Shown in pieces: positions 17,777-25,741 of a DNA stretch of 49,406 bases. The DNA comes from Hyphomonas beringensis (GTDB lineage: Bacteria; Pseudomonadota; Alphaproteobacteria; Caulobacterales; Hyphomonadaceae): contig NZ_AWFF01000039.1 in NCBI RefSeq assembly GCF_000682755.1, positions 1 to 49,406 on the forward strand, in the 5' to 3' direction. A program made the translations under genes and the position numbers. Under the pieces are notes generated by a model. It did no database searches. It was not told the DNA's origin and worked only from the letters and a program-made list of their open reading frames with translations. Numbering within the stretch: position 1 is the first letter of the stretch; the number at the start of each line of letters is the position of its first letter.

Positions 17777-18700
17777 ATGACGAAATTACCCCTCATCATA
17801 GATTGTGATCCCGGTGTGGATGATGCCGTCATGCTGATGATGGCGTTGGCCAGTCCTGCGTTGGATGTGCGGGCCATCACCACTGTTGCCGGCAATGTGC
17901 CGTTGCACCTGACCAGCCGGAATGCGCGCATGATGTGCGATCTGATGGGCCGCACGGATGTTTCCGTTCATGCCGGATGTCCACGCCCTCTGGTACGCAC
18001 GCCCGTCACGGCGGAGGAATTCCATGGTGAGAGCGGCATTGCGGGGCTCGACCCGTTTGATCCCAAGACGCCGCTCGCACCGGGCCATGCTGTAAATGTG
18101 CTGATCGAGCAATTGCGTGCGGCCGGGCCAAAGGGGCTGTCCGTGGTCGTGACCGGGCCGATGACGAATCTGGCCACCGCCATCGTCATGGCGCCCGATA
18201 TTGCCGGGAATATCGATCAACTCATCCTCATGGCCGGTGCGGACACCGAAGGCGGCAACATCACGCCTTTCTCCGAATTCAATGTATTCGCAGACCCGCA
18301 TGCTGCAGAGATCGTGCTCAGTGCCGATGTGTCGGCCACGATCCTGTCGCTGGATGCGACGCATCAGGTGCGCGCTCTGCCGGAAAGAGTGGATGTCTTC
18401 CGCGCGATGTCCGGAGAGCGCGCGGCCATTCTGGTGAAACTGTTGGAAGCGGCGAATGCGCTGGAGCAGAAATGGAAGGGCAAGAGCACGCCGATGCACG
18501 ACCCCTCCACCATTGCGTGGCTGCTCGCACCCGAGCTGTTCGACAGCAAGACTGTCGCCGTCACGGTAGAGACCAATTCCGGCGTCCGCTTCGGGCAAAC
18601 CAAAGTTTCCCGCACCGCGGAAGGCCCGCACAGATGGGTGACGCGGGCAGATGCGGATGGTTTCTTTGACCTTCTGAAAAGTCTGGTGGAGGCCGCATGA
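17777..18700 (+). CDS. Inosine/uridine-preferring nucleoside hydrolase
   Basis: Cleaves ribonucleosides into base and ribose. The calcium/active-site signature DCDPGVDD is at residues 9-16; FSEFNVFADPHAAE carries the N-x-x-x-D-P-x-A segment, and MHDPSTIAWLL has the later His-Asp pair. The 307-residue length is typical. The start ATG 17777 has weak GATCTGGCGACC upstream. Its last codons overlap the ribokinase start (ATGA at 18697), so ribose released by this enzyme would be phosphorylated by the next product. Purine versus pyrimidine preference cannot be read; adjacent cdd suggests pyrimidine nucleosides are handled in the same pathway. Confidence 0.95.
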   Translation: MTKLPLIIDCDPGVDDAVMLMMALASPALDVRAITTVAGNVPLHLTSRNARMMCDLMGRTDVSVHAGCPRPLVRTPVTAEEFHGESGIAGLDPFDPKTPLAPGHAVNVLIEQLRAAGPKGLSVVVTGPMTNLATAIVMAPDIAGNIDQLILMAGADTEGGNITPFSEFNVFADPHAAEIVLSADVSATILSLDATHQVRALPERVDVFRAMSGERAAILVKLLEAANALEQKWKGKSTPMHDPSTIAWLLAPELFDSKTVAVTVETNSGVRFGQTKVSRTAEGPHRWVTRADADGFFDLLKSLVEAA

Positions 18701-19533
18701 TCACCGTCGTCGGATCGATCAATCTGGATATCGTGGCGACCGGGCCCAAGCTGCCGCGTCCGGGCGAGACTGTGACCGGAGCAAAGCTCGCGCGCCATCC
18801 GGGTGGGAAGGGGGCCAATCAAGCACTCGCGGCCCGGCGGCTCGGCGCAGAGGTGCGGCTGGCAGGCGCTGTTGGCGCAGACGACATGGCGGAAGAAGCG
18901 CTCAAACTGCTTCAGGCCGGCAATGTGGACCTGTCCGGCGTACAGCATGTGAATGGTGAAACGACCGGTGTCGCCCTGATTGCTGTGTCAGCAGACGGCG
19001 AAAACCAGATCGTTGTATGCCCCGGCGCGAATACCGTCCTGCGCCCGGCGGACATCGAATTCCTAGACATCGAGCATATGATGGGCGTGCTGGAAGTCAG
19101 CCCGGAAACGCTGCTGGCCGCCGCCCGCAAGGCGACAGGCTTTGTCAGCCTCAATCTGGCACCGGCAATGGGTGTGCCAGACGAGCTGCTGGCGGCCGCT
19201 GACCTGATCAGCGTAAATGAAACAGAGGCGGCCTTCTATGGCGGTGCCCTGCACAGGCTGGACGCATGGATCGCCATCTCGCTCGGCTCTGAAGGGGCAA
19301 CGCTGTGGCGCGGTGGCAAGGAAGTCGCGCGGGCTGAGCCGCCCAAGGTGACCGTCCTGGATTCTGTCGGGGCAGGGGACACCTTTACCTCGGCGCTGAC
19401 AGTGGCCCTGATTGAGGGCAAGTCGCCAGAAGAGGCGTTGCACTTCGCAGTCGTGGCGGGCGCGGTTGCCTGCACAAAGCCCGGCGCACAACCCAGCCTG
19501 CCAAAGCGGCTGGACCTCGATGCCTGGCTTTAG
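18697..19533 (+). CDS. rbsK: Ribokinase
   Basis: A PfkB-family sugar kinase of 278 residues. It has the N-terminal GSINLDIVATGPKLPRPGET, the first PfkB signature HPGGKGANQALAARRLGA at 34-51 and the second DSVGAGDTFTSAL at 222-234 with catalytic Asp228. The GGKGANQA and NLAPA motifs point to ribokinase rather than fructokinase. It is slightly shorter than the 300-310 usual for RbsK. It phosphorylates ribose at O5 with ATP. It is translationally coupled to the nucleoside hydrolase through an ATGA overlap, which makes nucleoside-derived ribose the obvious substrate; there is no ribose transporter here. Confidence 0.92.
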   Translation: MITVVGSINLDIVATGPKLPRPGETVTGAKLARHPGGKGANQALAARRLGAEVRLAGAVGADDMAEEALKLLQAGNVDLSGVQHVNGETTGVALIAVSADGENQIVVCPGANTVLRPADIEFLDIEHMMGVLEVSPETLLAAARKATGFVSLNLAPAMGVPDELLAAADLISVNETEAAFYGGALHRLDAWIAISLGSEGATLWRGGKEVARAEPPKVTVLDSVGAGDTFTSALTVALIEGKSPEEALHFAVVAGAVACTKPGAQPSLPKRLDLDAWL

Positions 19534-19618
19534 TCGCGAGAGTTTCACATGTCAGGGAATTGACGTGACCGCCAGATAAGCCTTTCTGGCCATACATGTG
19601 ATGTTTGGAGGTGGCGCT

Positions 19619-20419
19619 ATGCTCCGTTTGATCTGCAGTGCAATTCTTGGGGCCGCCCTGGCCCTTCCAGCGGCCGCTTGGGGCAAGACCGGCCACCGCA
19701 TCATTGGCGAGGTTGCGCAATCCTATCTGAGCGAACCGGCTGCCGAAGCGGTGGAAGAGATCCTCGGGGCTGAAGGTTTGGCAGAGGCTGCCGACTGGCC
19801 GGATTACATGCGCTCCAATCCGGATACATTCTGGCGCTCTGAAGCCAATCCCTGGCACTATGTCACCATCCCGCAGGGCATGACCTATGAGGAGACCACG
19901 GCGCCGGAAGGCGGCGATGCCATCACCGCACTGGAGAAGTTCCGGGCCCTGGCCGTGGACCCCAATGCGTCTCTGGAAGACCGCCAATTGGCCCTGCGCT
20001 TCATCGTTCATCTGGTGGGGGACCTTCACCAGCCGCTTCATGCTGGCAACGGTACAGACCGGGGCGGCAACTGGGTGGAAGTCGTCTTTTTTGACCAGAT
20101 CTCAAACCTGCACGAAGTGTGGGACGAGAAGCTAATTCAGTATGAAGAGCTGTCCTTCTCCGAATGGGCCAAATGGCTGGAACAGAAGATCACACCGGAC
20201 CAGATGTCTGAATGGGCTTCAGCCCGTCCGGCAGAGTGGGCAGATGAAAGTGCGGCAATTCGGGATACGATCTATCCGGAAAACCAGATCCTGTCCTACG
20301 ACTATGCCTATATGGCCCGGCCGATCCTCAATGAGCAGATGAGCAAGGGCGGCGTCCGCCTCGCGGCCTATCTGAACCGTATGTTCGAGCCGCAGGCCGA
20401 TACATCTGCAATCGAGTAA
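19619..20419 (+). CDS. Secreted S1/P1-family nuclease
   Basis: A zinc-dependent single-strand nuclease/3'-nucleotidase relative of 266 residues. ATG 19619 is preceded by GGAGGTGG; earlier in-frame ATGs contain that ribosome site and are rejected. The signal peptide MLRLICSAILGAALALPAAA is cut so that the mature protein starts WGKTGHR, the family's free N-terminal Trp that ligates zinc. Other ligands are visible: Asp in EAADWPDYM, His in NPWHYV, HLVGDLHQPLH and HEVWDE. It would act in the periplasm or outside, making nucleotides and nucleosides from DNA or RNA. It lies 85 bp after rbsK on the same strand, completing a scavenging group. Confidence 0.93.
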   Translation: MLRLICSAILGAALALPAAAWGKTGHRIIGEVAQSYLSEPAAEAVEEILGAEGLAEAADWPDYMRSNPDTFWRSEANPWHYVTIPQGMTYEETTAPEGGDAITALEKFRALAVDPNASLEDRQLALRFIVHLVGDLHQPLHAGNGTDRGGNWVEVVFFDQISNLHEVWDEKLIQYEELSFSEWAKWLEQKITPDQMSEWASARPAEWADESAAIRDTIYPENQILSYDYAYMARPILNEQMSKGGVRLAAYLNRMFEPQADTSAIE

Positions 20420-20426
20420 AGTGGGC

Positions 20427-21917
20427 TCAGGCGCTCGCCCGATTAATCCGGCGGCGTTGGACGCTTGAGGGGATGTGCAGGCTTTCGCGGTATTTGGCGA
20501 CCGTGCGGCGGGCGATTTCGACGCCGTAGCCGGTGAGGATTTCCACGATCTGGTCGTCGGAGAGCACATCATCGGCATCTTCGCCATCAATCAGCTGTTT
20601 GATCCGGTAACGGACAGCCTCGGCCGAGTGCGCTTCGCCGCCCCCTGTCGCGGGGATGGCGGCTGAGAAGAAGTATTTCAGCTCGAACAAGCCGCGCGGT
20701 GTCGACATGTATTTGTTGGTTGTAACGCGACTGACGGTCGACTCGTGCATCTCGATGGCATCTGCGACCTGTTTCAGGTTCAGCGGCCGCAGATGGGCGA
20801 CCCCATGCGCAAAGAAGGCATCCTGCTGGCGCACAATCTCACTCGCCACCTTCAGAATGGTGCGTGCACGCTGATCTAGAGATTTGACCAGCCAGGTGGC
20901 AGACGCCGCGCATTCTGAAATGAATTCCTTTTCCTTTTCCCGCATCGGCAGCGCTGTGACTTCGGCATAATAGGCCTTGTCCATCAGCACGCGGGGAAGA
21001 TTGTCTGAATTCAGTTCCACGGCGAACGTGCCATTCGGCAGTTCCCGGACGAACACATCCGGTGTCACGGCGACAGATGCATCGCTGGAAAAGCCGGAGC
21101 CCGGCTTGGGGGACAATTGGCGCAGCTCTGACATCATGTCGAGCAGATCTTCCTTGCCGACACCGCAGACCTCTGCGAGGGCCTTGAGGTCATGCCTGGC
21201 GACCATTTGCAGGTTTTCGACCATGGCCTGCATGGCTGGGTCATACCGGCCGCGCTCTTTCAGCTGCAGGCTGAGGCATTCGGGAATCGAGCGCGCCATG
21301 ACGCCTGTCGGGTCAAAACCCTGGCAGACTTCCAGGACCGCTTCGACGTTCGCGACATCTGCGCCAAGCGCCTCTGCGATATCCTCCAGTTCGCCGCGCA
21401 TATAGCCGCTATCGTCTGTTTCATCGATCAGGCGCGCCGCAATCAGGCGGTCAGCCGCAGACAGGCCGGCAAAATTCAATTGTGTGTGCAGATGTTCGTG
21501 CAGGGAGACTTCTGAGCTGAGATTGGCTGTGTAGTCAAAATCTTCGCCCGAGCTGTTGCCACCAACGCCAGACCAGTCGGCCTTGGCGGAAGGGCCGCTA
21601 TTACCGGCGGGCATGGCTGCGTCAGATCCGGTGCCCGGTTCGTAGACATCCTCGCCGGGGGCATCCAGTTGTTCGCGCGCTTCTCCGAGGCCGGAGGAAT
21701 CGTCTAGGGACAGTTGGTCGTTCTTGCTGGAGCTATCTGTCTCACCGTTGCCGCCATCATTTTCCTCTGCCTTGTTCAGCAGGGGATTGCGCTCGATTTC
21801 GGCTTCCACGAACTCTGTCAGTTCCTGGTTGGAGAGTTGCAACAGTTTGATCGCCTGCTGAAGCTGCGGCGTCATTACCAGGGACTGGCCCTGGCGCATG
21901 TCGAGTGACTGTTTCAT
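20427..21917 (-). CDS. rpoN: RNA polymerase sigma-54 factor
   Basis: A 496-residue sigma-54. Region I is the Gln/Leu-rich MRQGQSLVMTPQLQQAIKLLQLSNQEL (activator interaction). Residues about 50-120 are the acidic, variable region II. The core-binding domain runs from about 125, and the C-terminus holds the RpoN box ARRTVAKYRESLHIP that contacts the -24 element. It lies 21 bp after lptB in the lptC-lptA-lptB-rpoN order common in Alphaproteobacteria. Its likely local target is the psp promoter at 32904, activated by PspF. The stop is 7 bp from that of the convergent S1/P1 nuclease gene. Confidence 0.98.
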   Translation of the reverse strand: MKQSLDMRQGQSLVMTPQLQQAIKLLQLSNQELTEFVEAEIERNPLLNKAEENDGGNGETDSSSKNDQLSLDDSSGLGEAREQLDAPGEDVYEPGTGSDAAMPAGNSGPSAKADWSGVGGNSSGEDFDYTANLSSEVSLHEHLHTQLNFAGLSAADRLIAARLIDETDDSGYMRGELEDIAEALGADVANVEAVLEVCQGFDPTGVMARSIPECLSLQLKERGRYDPAMQAMVENLQMVARHDLKALAEVCGVGKEDLLDMMSELRQLSPKPGSGFSSDASVAVTPDVFVRELPNGTFAVELNSDNLPRVLMDKAYYAEVTALPMREKEKEFISECAASATWLVKSLDQRARTILKVASEIVRQQDAFFAHGVAHLRPLNLKQVADAIEMHESTVSRVTTNKYMSTPRGLFELKYFFSAAIPATGGGEAHSAEAVRYRIKQLIDGEDADDVLSDDQIVEILTGYGVEIARRTVAKYRESLHIPSSVQRRRINRASA

Positions 21918-21938
21918 TCTCTAAGCCCGCGCCTTTCC

Positions 21939-22673
21939 TCAAGCGGCGAACTGTTCACCCAGATAGACCCTGCGCACTTCCTCATTCGTCAGCACATCTT
22001 GCGGTGTGCCGTTGAACAGGACTTCGCCTTCATACATCACATAGGCCCGGTCCACGATCTGCAGCGTCTCACGTACCTGGTGGTCTGTGATCAGAACACC
22101 CAGGCCGCGCTGCTTCAGATAGCGGACAAGTTCGGAAATGTCGGAAATGGCGAGCGGGTCGATACCGGTGAACGGTTCATCCAGTAGCATGAAGCTCGGA
22201 CGGGATGCGAGCGCGCGGGCAATCTCCACCCGGCGGCGTTCGCCTCCGGACAGGGACGTGGCCGCCTGGCCACGCAGATGTTCCACATGCAATTCGCTGA
22301 GCAGGCTATCGACCTGTGCCATTCGCGCCGCGCGGTCCTTTTCGACCAGTTCCGCAACGGCCAATACATTTTCTTCCACGCTCATGCCCCGAAAGATCGA
22401 GGCTTCCTGCGGAAGATAGCCCACGCCAAGGCGTGCGCGCTGGTACATGGGCAGACGGGTTACGTCTTCACCGTCGATCGAGATTTTTCCCGAATCGGCG
22501 CCTATCAGGCCCATGATCATGTAAAAGCAGGTCGTCTTGCCGGCCCCGTTGGGTCCGAGCAGGCCGACAACTTCCCCGCGCTGAAGGCTGAGAGAGACGT
22601 CGCGCACGACCTGTCGTTTGCCAAAAGACTTGGCAATATTCTCAACGACAAGGCCTTCGGCCGACTCGGTCAT
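21939..22673 (-). CDS. lptB: LPS export ABC transporter ATP-binding protein LptB
   Basis: The ATPase of the LptB2FG complex, which extracts LPS from the inner membrane. Visible are the Walker A GPNGAGKT, Q-loop region LPQEASIF, signature LSGGERRR, Walker B FMLLDEPFTGID and the switch His in ITDHQVRET. I start at ATG 22673 (MTESAEGLVVENI) with GGAAG upstream; a GTG at 22712 would add 13 residues. The length of 244 is normal for LptB. It lies between lptA (99 bp upstream) and rpoN (21 bp downstream) on the same strand, the usual alphaproteobacterial arrangement. Confidence 0.97.
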   Translation of the reverse strand: MTESAEGLVVENIAKSFGKRQVVRDVSLSLQRGEVVGLLGPNGAGKTTCFYMIMGLIGADSGKISIDGEDVTRLPMYQRARLGVGYLPQEASIFRGMSVEENVLAVAELVEKDRAARMAQVDSLLSELHVEHLRGQAATSLSGGERRRVEIARALASRPSFMLLDEPFTGIDPLAISDISELVRYLKQRGLGVLITDHQVRETLQIVDRAYVMYEGEVLFNGTPQDVLTNEEVRRVYLGEQFAA

Positions 22674-22772
22674 CTCTACACTACTTCCTTCATGTTCCGG
22701 GATTTTTGCCACCCGGAGAAGGGCTTACTCTTACATACTTAAGATCGGCTTCACGATCCTGCTTAAATTTGT

Positions 22773-23300
22773 TCAGTTTCCGCTGGATTTGTTCTCTGGC
22801 TCGATCACCATGCGGGTGCGCCCATTGCCGCCATCCAGCGTCGTACGGCGCTTGCCGACTTCAACGGTCAGCACTTCGCCCTCGGCCACATCGCGCTCGC
22901 GCATGAGGGCAATATTGCCGGTCATTGTGATGGTATCGCTGGCCGCATCATAGCTGCCGCGATTGCCCTTCGCCTTCATTTCCGGCGTGATATAGAACAC
23001 ATTGCCTTCCGCCAGCATGGTCTGGATCTGGCCGAAACCGCCGCCCAGGCCGCCTGATGCGCTGTCTTCGGCCGCGGCCCGCTCGGCGAAGATCAGCGTC
23101 ACCGTGTCGGCGCGCAGACGGGCATCGCCCTGCTGAATGTCGACATTGCCGATCAGCAGGACCTTGCGTTCCCGCTCCAGGCTTTCTGTGCGTTCGGAGT
23201 TCAGATAGATCGGACCGCCCTGTGAGGAGATCTGCGCCGCGGCCGGCATGGCCATGGCTGTCAGGGCCGTCAGGGCAACAAGAACCTTATTGAGAGCCAT
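22773..23300 (-). CDS. lptA: Periplasmic LPS-binding protein LptA
   Basis: A 175-residue OstA-like protein that forms the periplasmic bridge carrying LPS to LptDE. The start is ATG 23300, with GAAGGTG before it; a GTG 15 bases earlier is in frame but falls in the ribosome site. The signal peptide MALNKVLVALTALTAMAMPAAA is cut before QISS. The beta-jellyroll region has the family phrases NVDIQQGDARLRADTVTL and MTGNIALMRE. A Gly/Ser-rich loop (about 80-95) is an insertion. It overlaps the end of lptC by 14 bp, indicating coupled translation. Confidence 0.93.
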   Translation of the reverse strand: MALNKVLVALTALTAMAMPAAAQISSQGGPIYLNSERTESLERERKVLLIGNVDIQQGDARLRADTVTLIFAERAAAEDSASGGLGGGFGQIQTMLAEGNVFYITPEMKAKGNRGSYDAASDTITMTGNIALMRERDVAEGEVLTVEVGKRRTTLDGGNGRTRMVIEPENKSSGN

Positions 23301-23961
23301 CAGCTTCACCTTCACCTGTTACGGGTGTCTCCTTTGGAGCAGGATAGATCACCGTTTTGACATTTCCCTTGCAGACGACGCGGTTGCCATCTTCAAGAAC
23401 TTCATACGTGTCGCAACTGATATCGCCAAGAGGCCCTCTGCCTTGCAAGGGAGATAGGCCCTCGACACGGCCTTCGCCGACAAAGACGCGAGCGCCGGAT
23501 GTCATGAACGTATATCCGTTCGCGTCAGAGATGCGCACATCCTCGTAAAGTTCCAGAATGCCGGAATCGCGGTCATACATGCCCGACGGGGCGCTGATCT
23601 CGCTGCCGGTTTCGTCAATCAGAACGGGATTGACCAGATCTACCAGAGAGCCTGTCGCGCGGCGGCGCCGTGCTGCGTCTGCCGTGATCTGGAAGCTCTG
23701 TCCGGTCGAATCCCGGCCTGAGAAGCGGGGGTTCAGCATGGTGACGGTTTCATCCTCGGACACCTGCACAGGGGAGGTGTCCTTCGCGATGGCACTGCGG
23801 ATGATGTAGCCGAGGAACAGGCCGATCGCGATGGCGGCACATGCCGTGAAAGCCAGGCGCAGATAGCGGACACGTTGTGACCGTTGGCGCGCCTGCGCCA
23901 GGGTTAACTGGCGGCGCGGGGCCCATAATGATGCCGGATCGTGGTGCTTTACGGCGTCCAT
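23287..23961 (-). CDS. lptC: LPS export protein LptC
   Basis: A 224-residue inner-membrane protein with one N-terminal span (about 36-58, LRLAFTACAAIAIGLFLGYI) and a periplasmic OstA-like jellyroll, including MLNPRFSGRDSTGQSFQITA and DVRISDANGYTFMTSGA. It passes LPS from LptB2FG to LptA. Its C-terminus is translated over the lptA start. Sequence conservation in this family is low, so the call leans on the fold pattern and on position before lptA-lptB-rpoN. The RNase D-like gene upstream is 89 bp away and may be in the same transcript. Confidence 0.9.
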   Translation of the reverse strand: MDAVKHHDPASLWAPRRQLTLAQARQRSQRVRYLRLAFTACAAIAIGLFLGYIIRSAIAKDTSPVQVSEDETVTMLNPRFSGRDSTGQSFQITADAARRRRATGSLVDLVNPVLIDETGSEISAPSGMYDRDSGILELYEDVRISDANGYTFMTSGARVFVGEGRVEGLSPLQGRGPLGDISCDTYEVLEDGNRVVCKGNVKTVIYPAPKETPVTGEGEADGSQ

Positions 23962-24050
23962 GCCTGCGGGGAGTGCCTGCTGTGAAAGTTCAAAAACCTG
24001 TTTAGCGGCCTACACTCACTAACGAAAGCGGCGAAGGCATGACAATAGTG

Positions 24051-24665
24051 TCAGCTATGGGCGAAAATGTCTGTTTCGTCCCAGCCGGCAATATCGAGCC
24101 GTGCGCGAATAGGCAGGAAGGCGAAACAGGCTTCGGCCAGTTCCAGCCGGCCTTCGCGTTTCAGCATGTCTTCCAGGCCAGCCTTGATCTTGTGCAGGTG
24201 CAGCACGTCAGACGCTGCATATTGCAGCTGCGCATCTGTCAGGTCGTCTGCACCCCAGTCTGAGCTTTGCTGTGCCTTGGACATGTCCACGCCAGCGATT
24301 TCGCGCGCCACATCCTTCAGGCCATGCCGGTCTGTATAGGTGCGCGCCAGCTTGGAGGCGATCTTGGTGCACCAGACAGGGCCGCAATCGACATCCATCC
24401 AGCGTTTCATCATGGCCACGTCAAAGCGGGCAAAGTGGAAGATCTTGAGGATGTTCGGATCGCTCAGCAGCTTTTTCAGATTCGGGCAGTCATAGTCCCG
24501 GCTTAGCTGCACCAGATGCGCGCTGCCGTCTCCGGAGGAGATCTGCACGAGTGTGAGATGGTCGCGGCGAAGGTTCAGCCCCATCGCTTCGGTGTCGACT
24601 GCCACGACCGGTCCGAAGTCCAGTCCTGCGGGCAGGTCACCCTTGTGTAATTTGATGCCGTTCAT
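24051..24665 (-). CDS. RNase D-like 3'-5' exonuclease
   Basis: A 204-residue DEDDy exonuclease. The motifs are in order: Exo I VAVDTEAMG (Asp-x-Glu), Exo II KIFHFARFDVAMM, and Exo III LQYAASDVLHLHKI with the Tyr and Asp. HRDC domains present in full RNase D (about 370 residues) are absent, so this is the short, catalytic-domain-only form common in Alphaproteobacteria next to lptC. RNA 3'-end trimming is the expected role; a DNA substrate cannot be excluded. The ATG is at 24665. Confidence 0.9.
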   Translation of the reverse strand: MNGIKLHKGDLPAGLDFGPVVAVDTEAMGLNLRRDHLTLVQISSGDGSAHLVQLSRDYDCPNLKKLLSDPNILKIFHFARFDVAMMKRWMDVDCGPVWCTKIASKLARTYTDRHGLKDVAREIAGVDMSKAQQSSDWGADDLTDAQLQYAASDVLHLHKIKAGLEDMLKREGRLELAEACFAFLPIRARLDIAGWDETDIFAHS

Positions 24666-24720
24666 GGCGAGGCTGTAGCATGACAGGCGTTAAGGGCAAG
24701 TGCCTGAAGTGACGAAACGA

Positions 24721-25188
24721 TCAGCCCTGGTCGCGTTGCGCAGCCTGGAGCGCGGTGTCGAGGGCGGACAGGAAACGCGAGCGGTCTGCCTTGGAGAAGG
24801 GGGCCGGGCCGCGGGCAATGCCATCGCCCAGGCCTGCGCGCAGGTCGGCATGGATCGCGCGAACTGCAATAGCCGGTCCGATTGAGGCGTCCGTAAAGGG
24901 CTTGCCGGTCGGCGACAGTACCCGCGCGCCTGCCTTCAGACAGCGGTCGGCCAACAGGATGTCCGCCGTGATCACGATACTGGCCGCATCGGCTTGTTCA
25001 GCGATCCAGTCATCTGCGGCATCGAAACTGTCGGTCACCATCTTGCGCGAAATCAGCGTGTGCTCGGGAATGCGCATATAGGAATTGGCCACGATCACGA
25101 CGGGCACCTTGTGGCGCAGGGCCACCTTGTAGATTTCGTCCTTGACCGGGCAGGCATCGGCATCGACCAGGATGCGTACATCTGTCAT
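24721..25188 (-). CDS. YaiI/YqxD family protein (DUF188)
   Basis: A 155-residue protein of the UPF0178/DUF188 family with a PIN-like fold: ILVDADACPVKDEI at the start and VITADILLADRCL in the middle carry the conserved acidic residues, and TGKPFTDASIG is a family hallmark. The biochemical role of the family is not established; nuclease activity is assumed from the fold only. It is coupled to the GNAT gene upstream by a 4-bp overlap at 25185-25188. Confidence 0.9.
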   Translation of the reverse strand: MTDVRILVDADACPVKDEIYKVALRHKVPVVIVANSYMRIPEHTLISRKMVTDSFDAADDWIAEQADAASIVITADILLADRCLKAGARVLSPTGKPFTDASIGPAIAVRAIHADLRAGLGDGIARGPAPFSKADRSRFLSALDTALQAAQRDQG

Positions 25189-25649
25189 GTCGGGGTCTGC
25201 AATTTATGGATCAGGCAGGGCAGGGCACGGCCGGGAATGGGGCTCGGTTCTGTCTTGTCGATGCGGACTGCACCCATATGCTCGTAAAAGCCTGCCGCCT
25301 GCGGGTCAGAGACGATCAGCAAATCCTCTGCGCCAGTTCCCTGCGCTGTCCGGCAGGCCCAGACATATAGCAGCTTGCCTGTGCCCTCTCCCAGCCGGTC
25401 TGGCGCCACATACAATTTCTTCACCTGGGCCAGCGTCTCAGTATTCATGGACAGCTGCACCATGCCCGCCACGCCGCGTTTATCCTCGGCGACCATCAGG
25501 GCGTCTGTTTCCAGCTCTTCAGGTTTCAGGGTCAGGCTTTTCCGGAAGGCCTGCAGCATCTTGCCGTCATAGCCCCAGCTGGCTTGGGATCTGAGGCACA
25601 AATCTGACAGGCCGGGCAGTTCTTCCGGCGTAGGCGCTCTCAGGATCAT
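25185..25649 (-). CDS. GNAT family N-acetyltransferase
   Basis: A 154-residue single GNAT domain. The acetyl-CoA binding region is LYVAPDRLGEGTGKLLYVWA (about 89-108), a variant of the R/Q-x-x-G-x-G/A loop with the first position changed to Leu-Gly-Glu-Gly. The C-terminal AAGFYEHMGAVR is the usual final strand-helix. The acceptor is unknown. It overlaps the start of the yaiI-like gene by four bases, so the two are co-expressed. It is divergent from the Y-family polymerase gene, and the LexA box in the 92-bp gap could influence it too. Confidence 0.88.
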   Translation of the reverse strand: MILRAPTPEELPGLSDLCLRSQASWGYDGKMLQAFRKSLTLKPEELETDALMVAEDKRGVAGMVQLSMNTETLAQVKKLYVAPDRLGEGTGKLLYVWACRTAQGTGAEDLLIVSDPQAAGFYEHMGAVRIDKTEPSPIPGRALPCLIHKLQTPT

Positions 25650-25701
25650 GCGGGGTGTCCTTTCAGGACGAAGATGGATGCTTGACTCATAGTGCTAAAA
25701 T

Positions 25702-25716
25702 GTTCTCTTTGTGTTC
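25702..25716 (+). promoter_or_regulatory. LexA (SOS) box upstream of the Y-family polymerase
   Basis: GTTC-TCTTTGT-GTTC is an exact match to the alphaproteobacterial LexA site GTTC-N7-GTTC. It is centred 33 bases before the ATG at 25742 and lies in the gap divergent from the GNAT gene. It supports DNA-damage control of the polymerase and argues against any start codon upstream of it. Confidence 0.88.
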
Positions 25717-25741
25717 TAGATATGTTTTCCTGGTTACCAGC

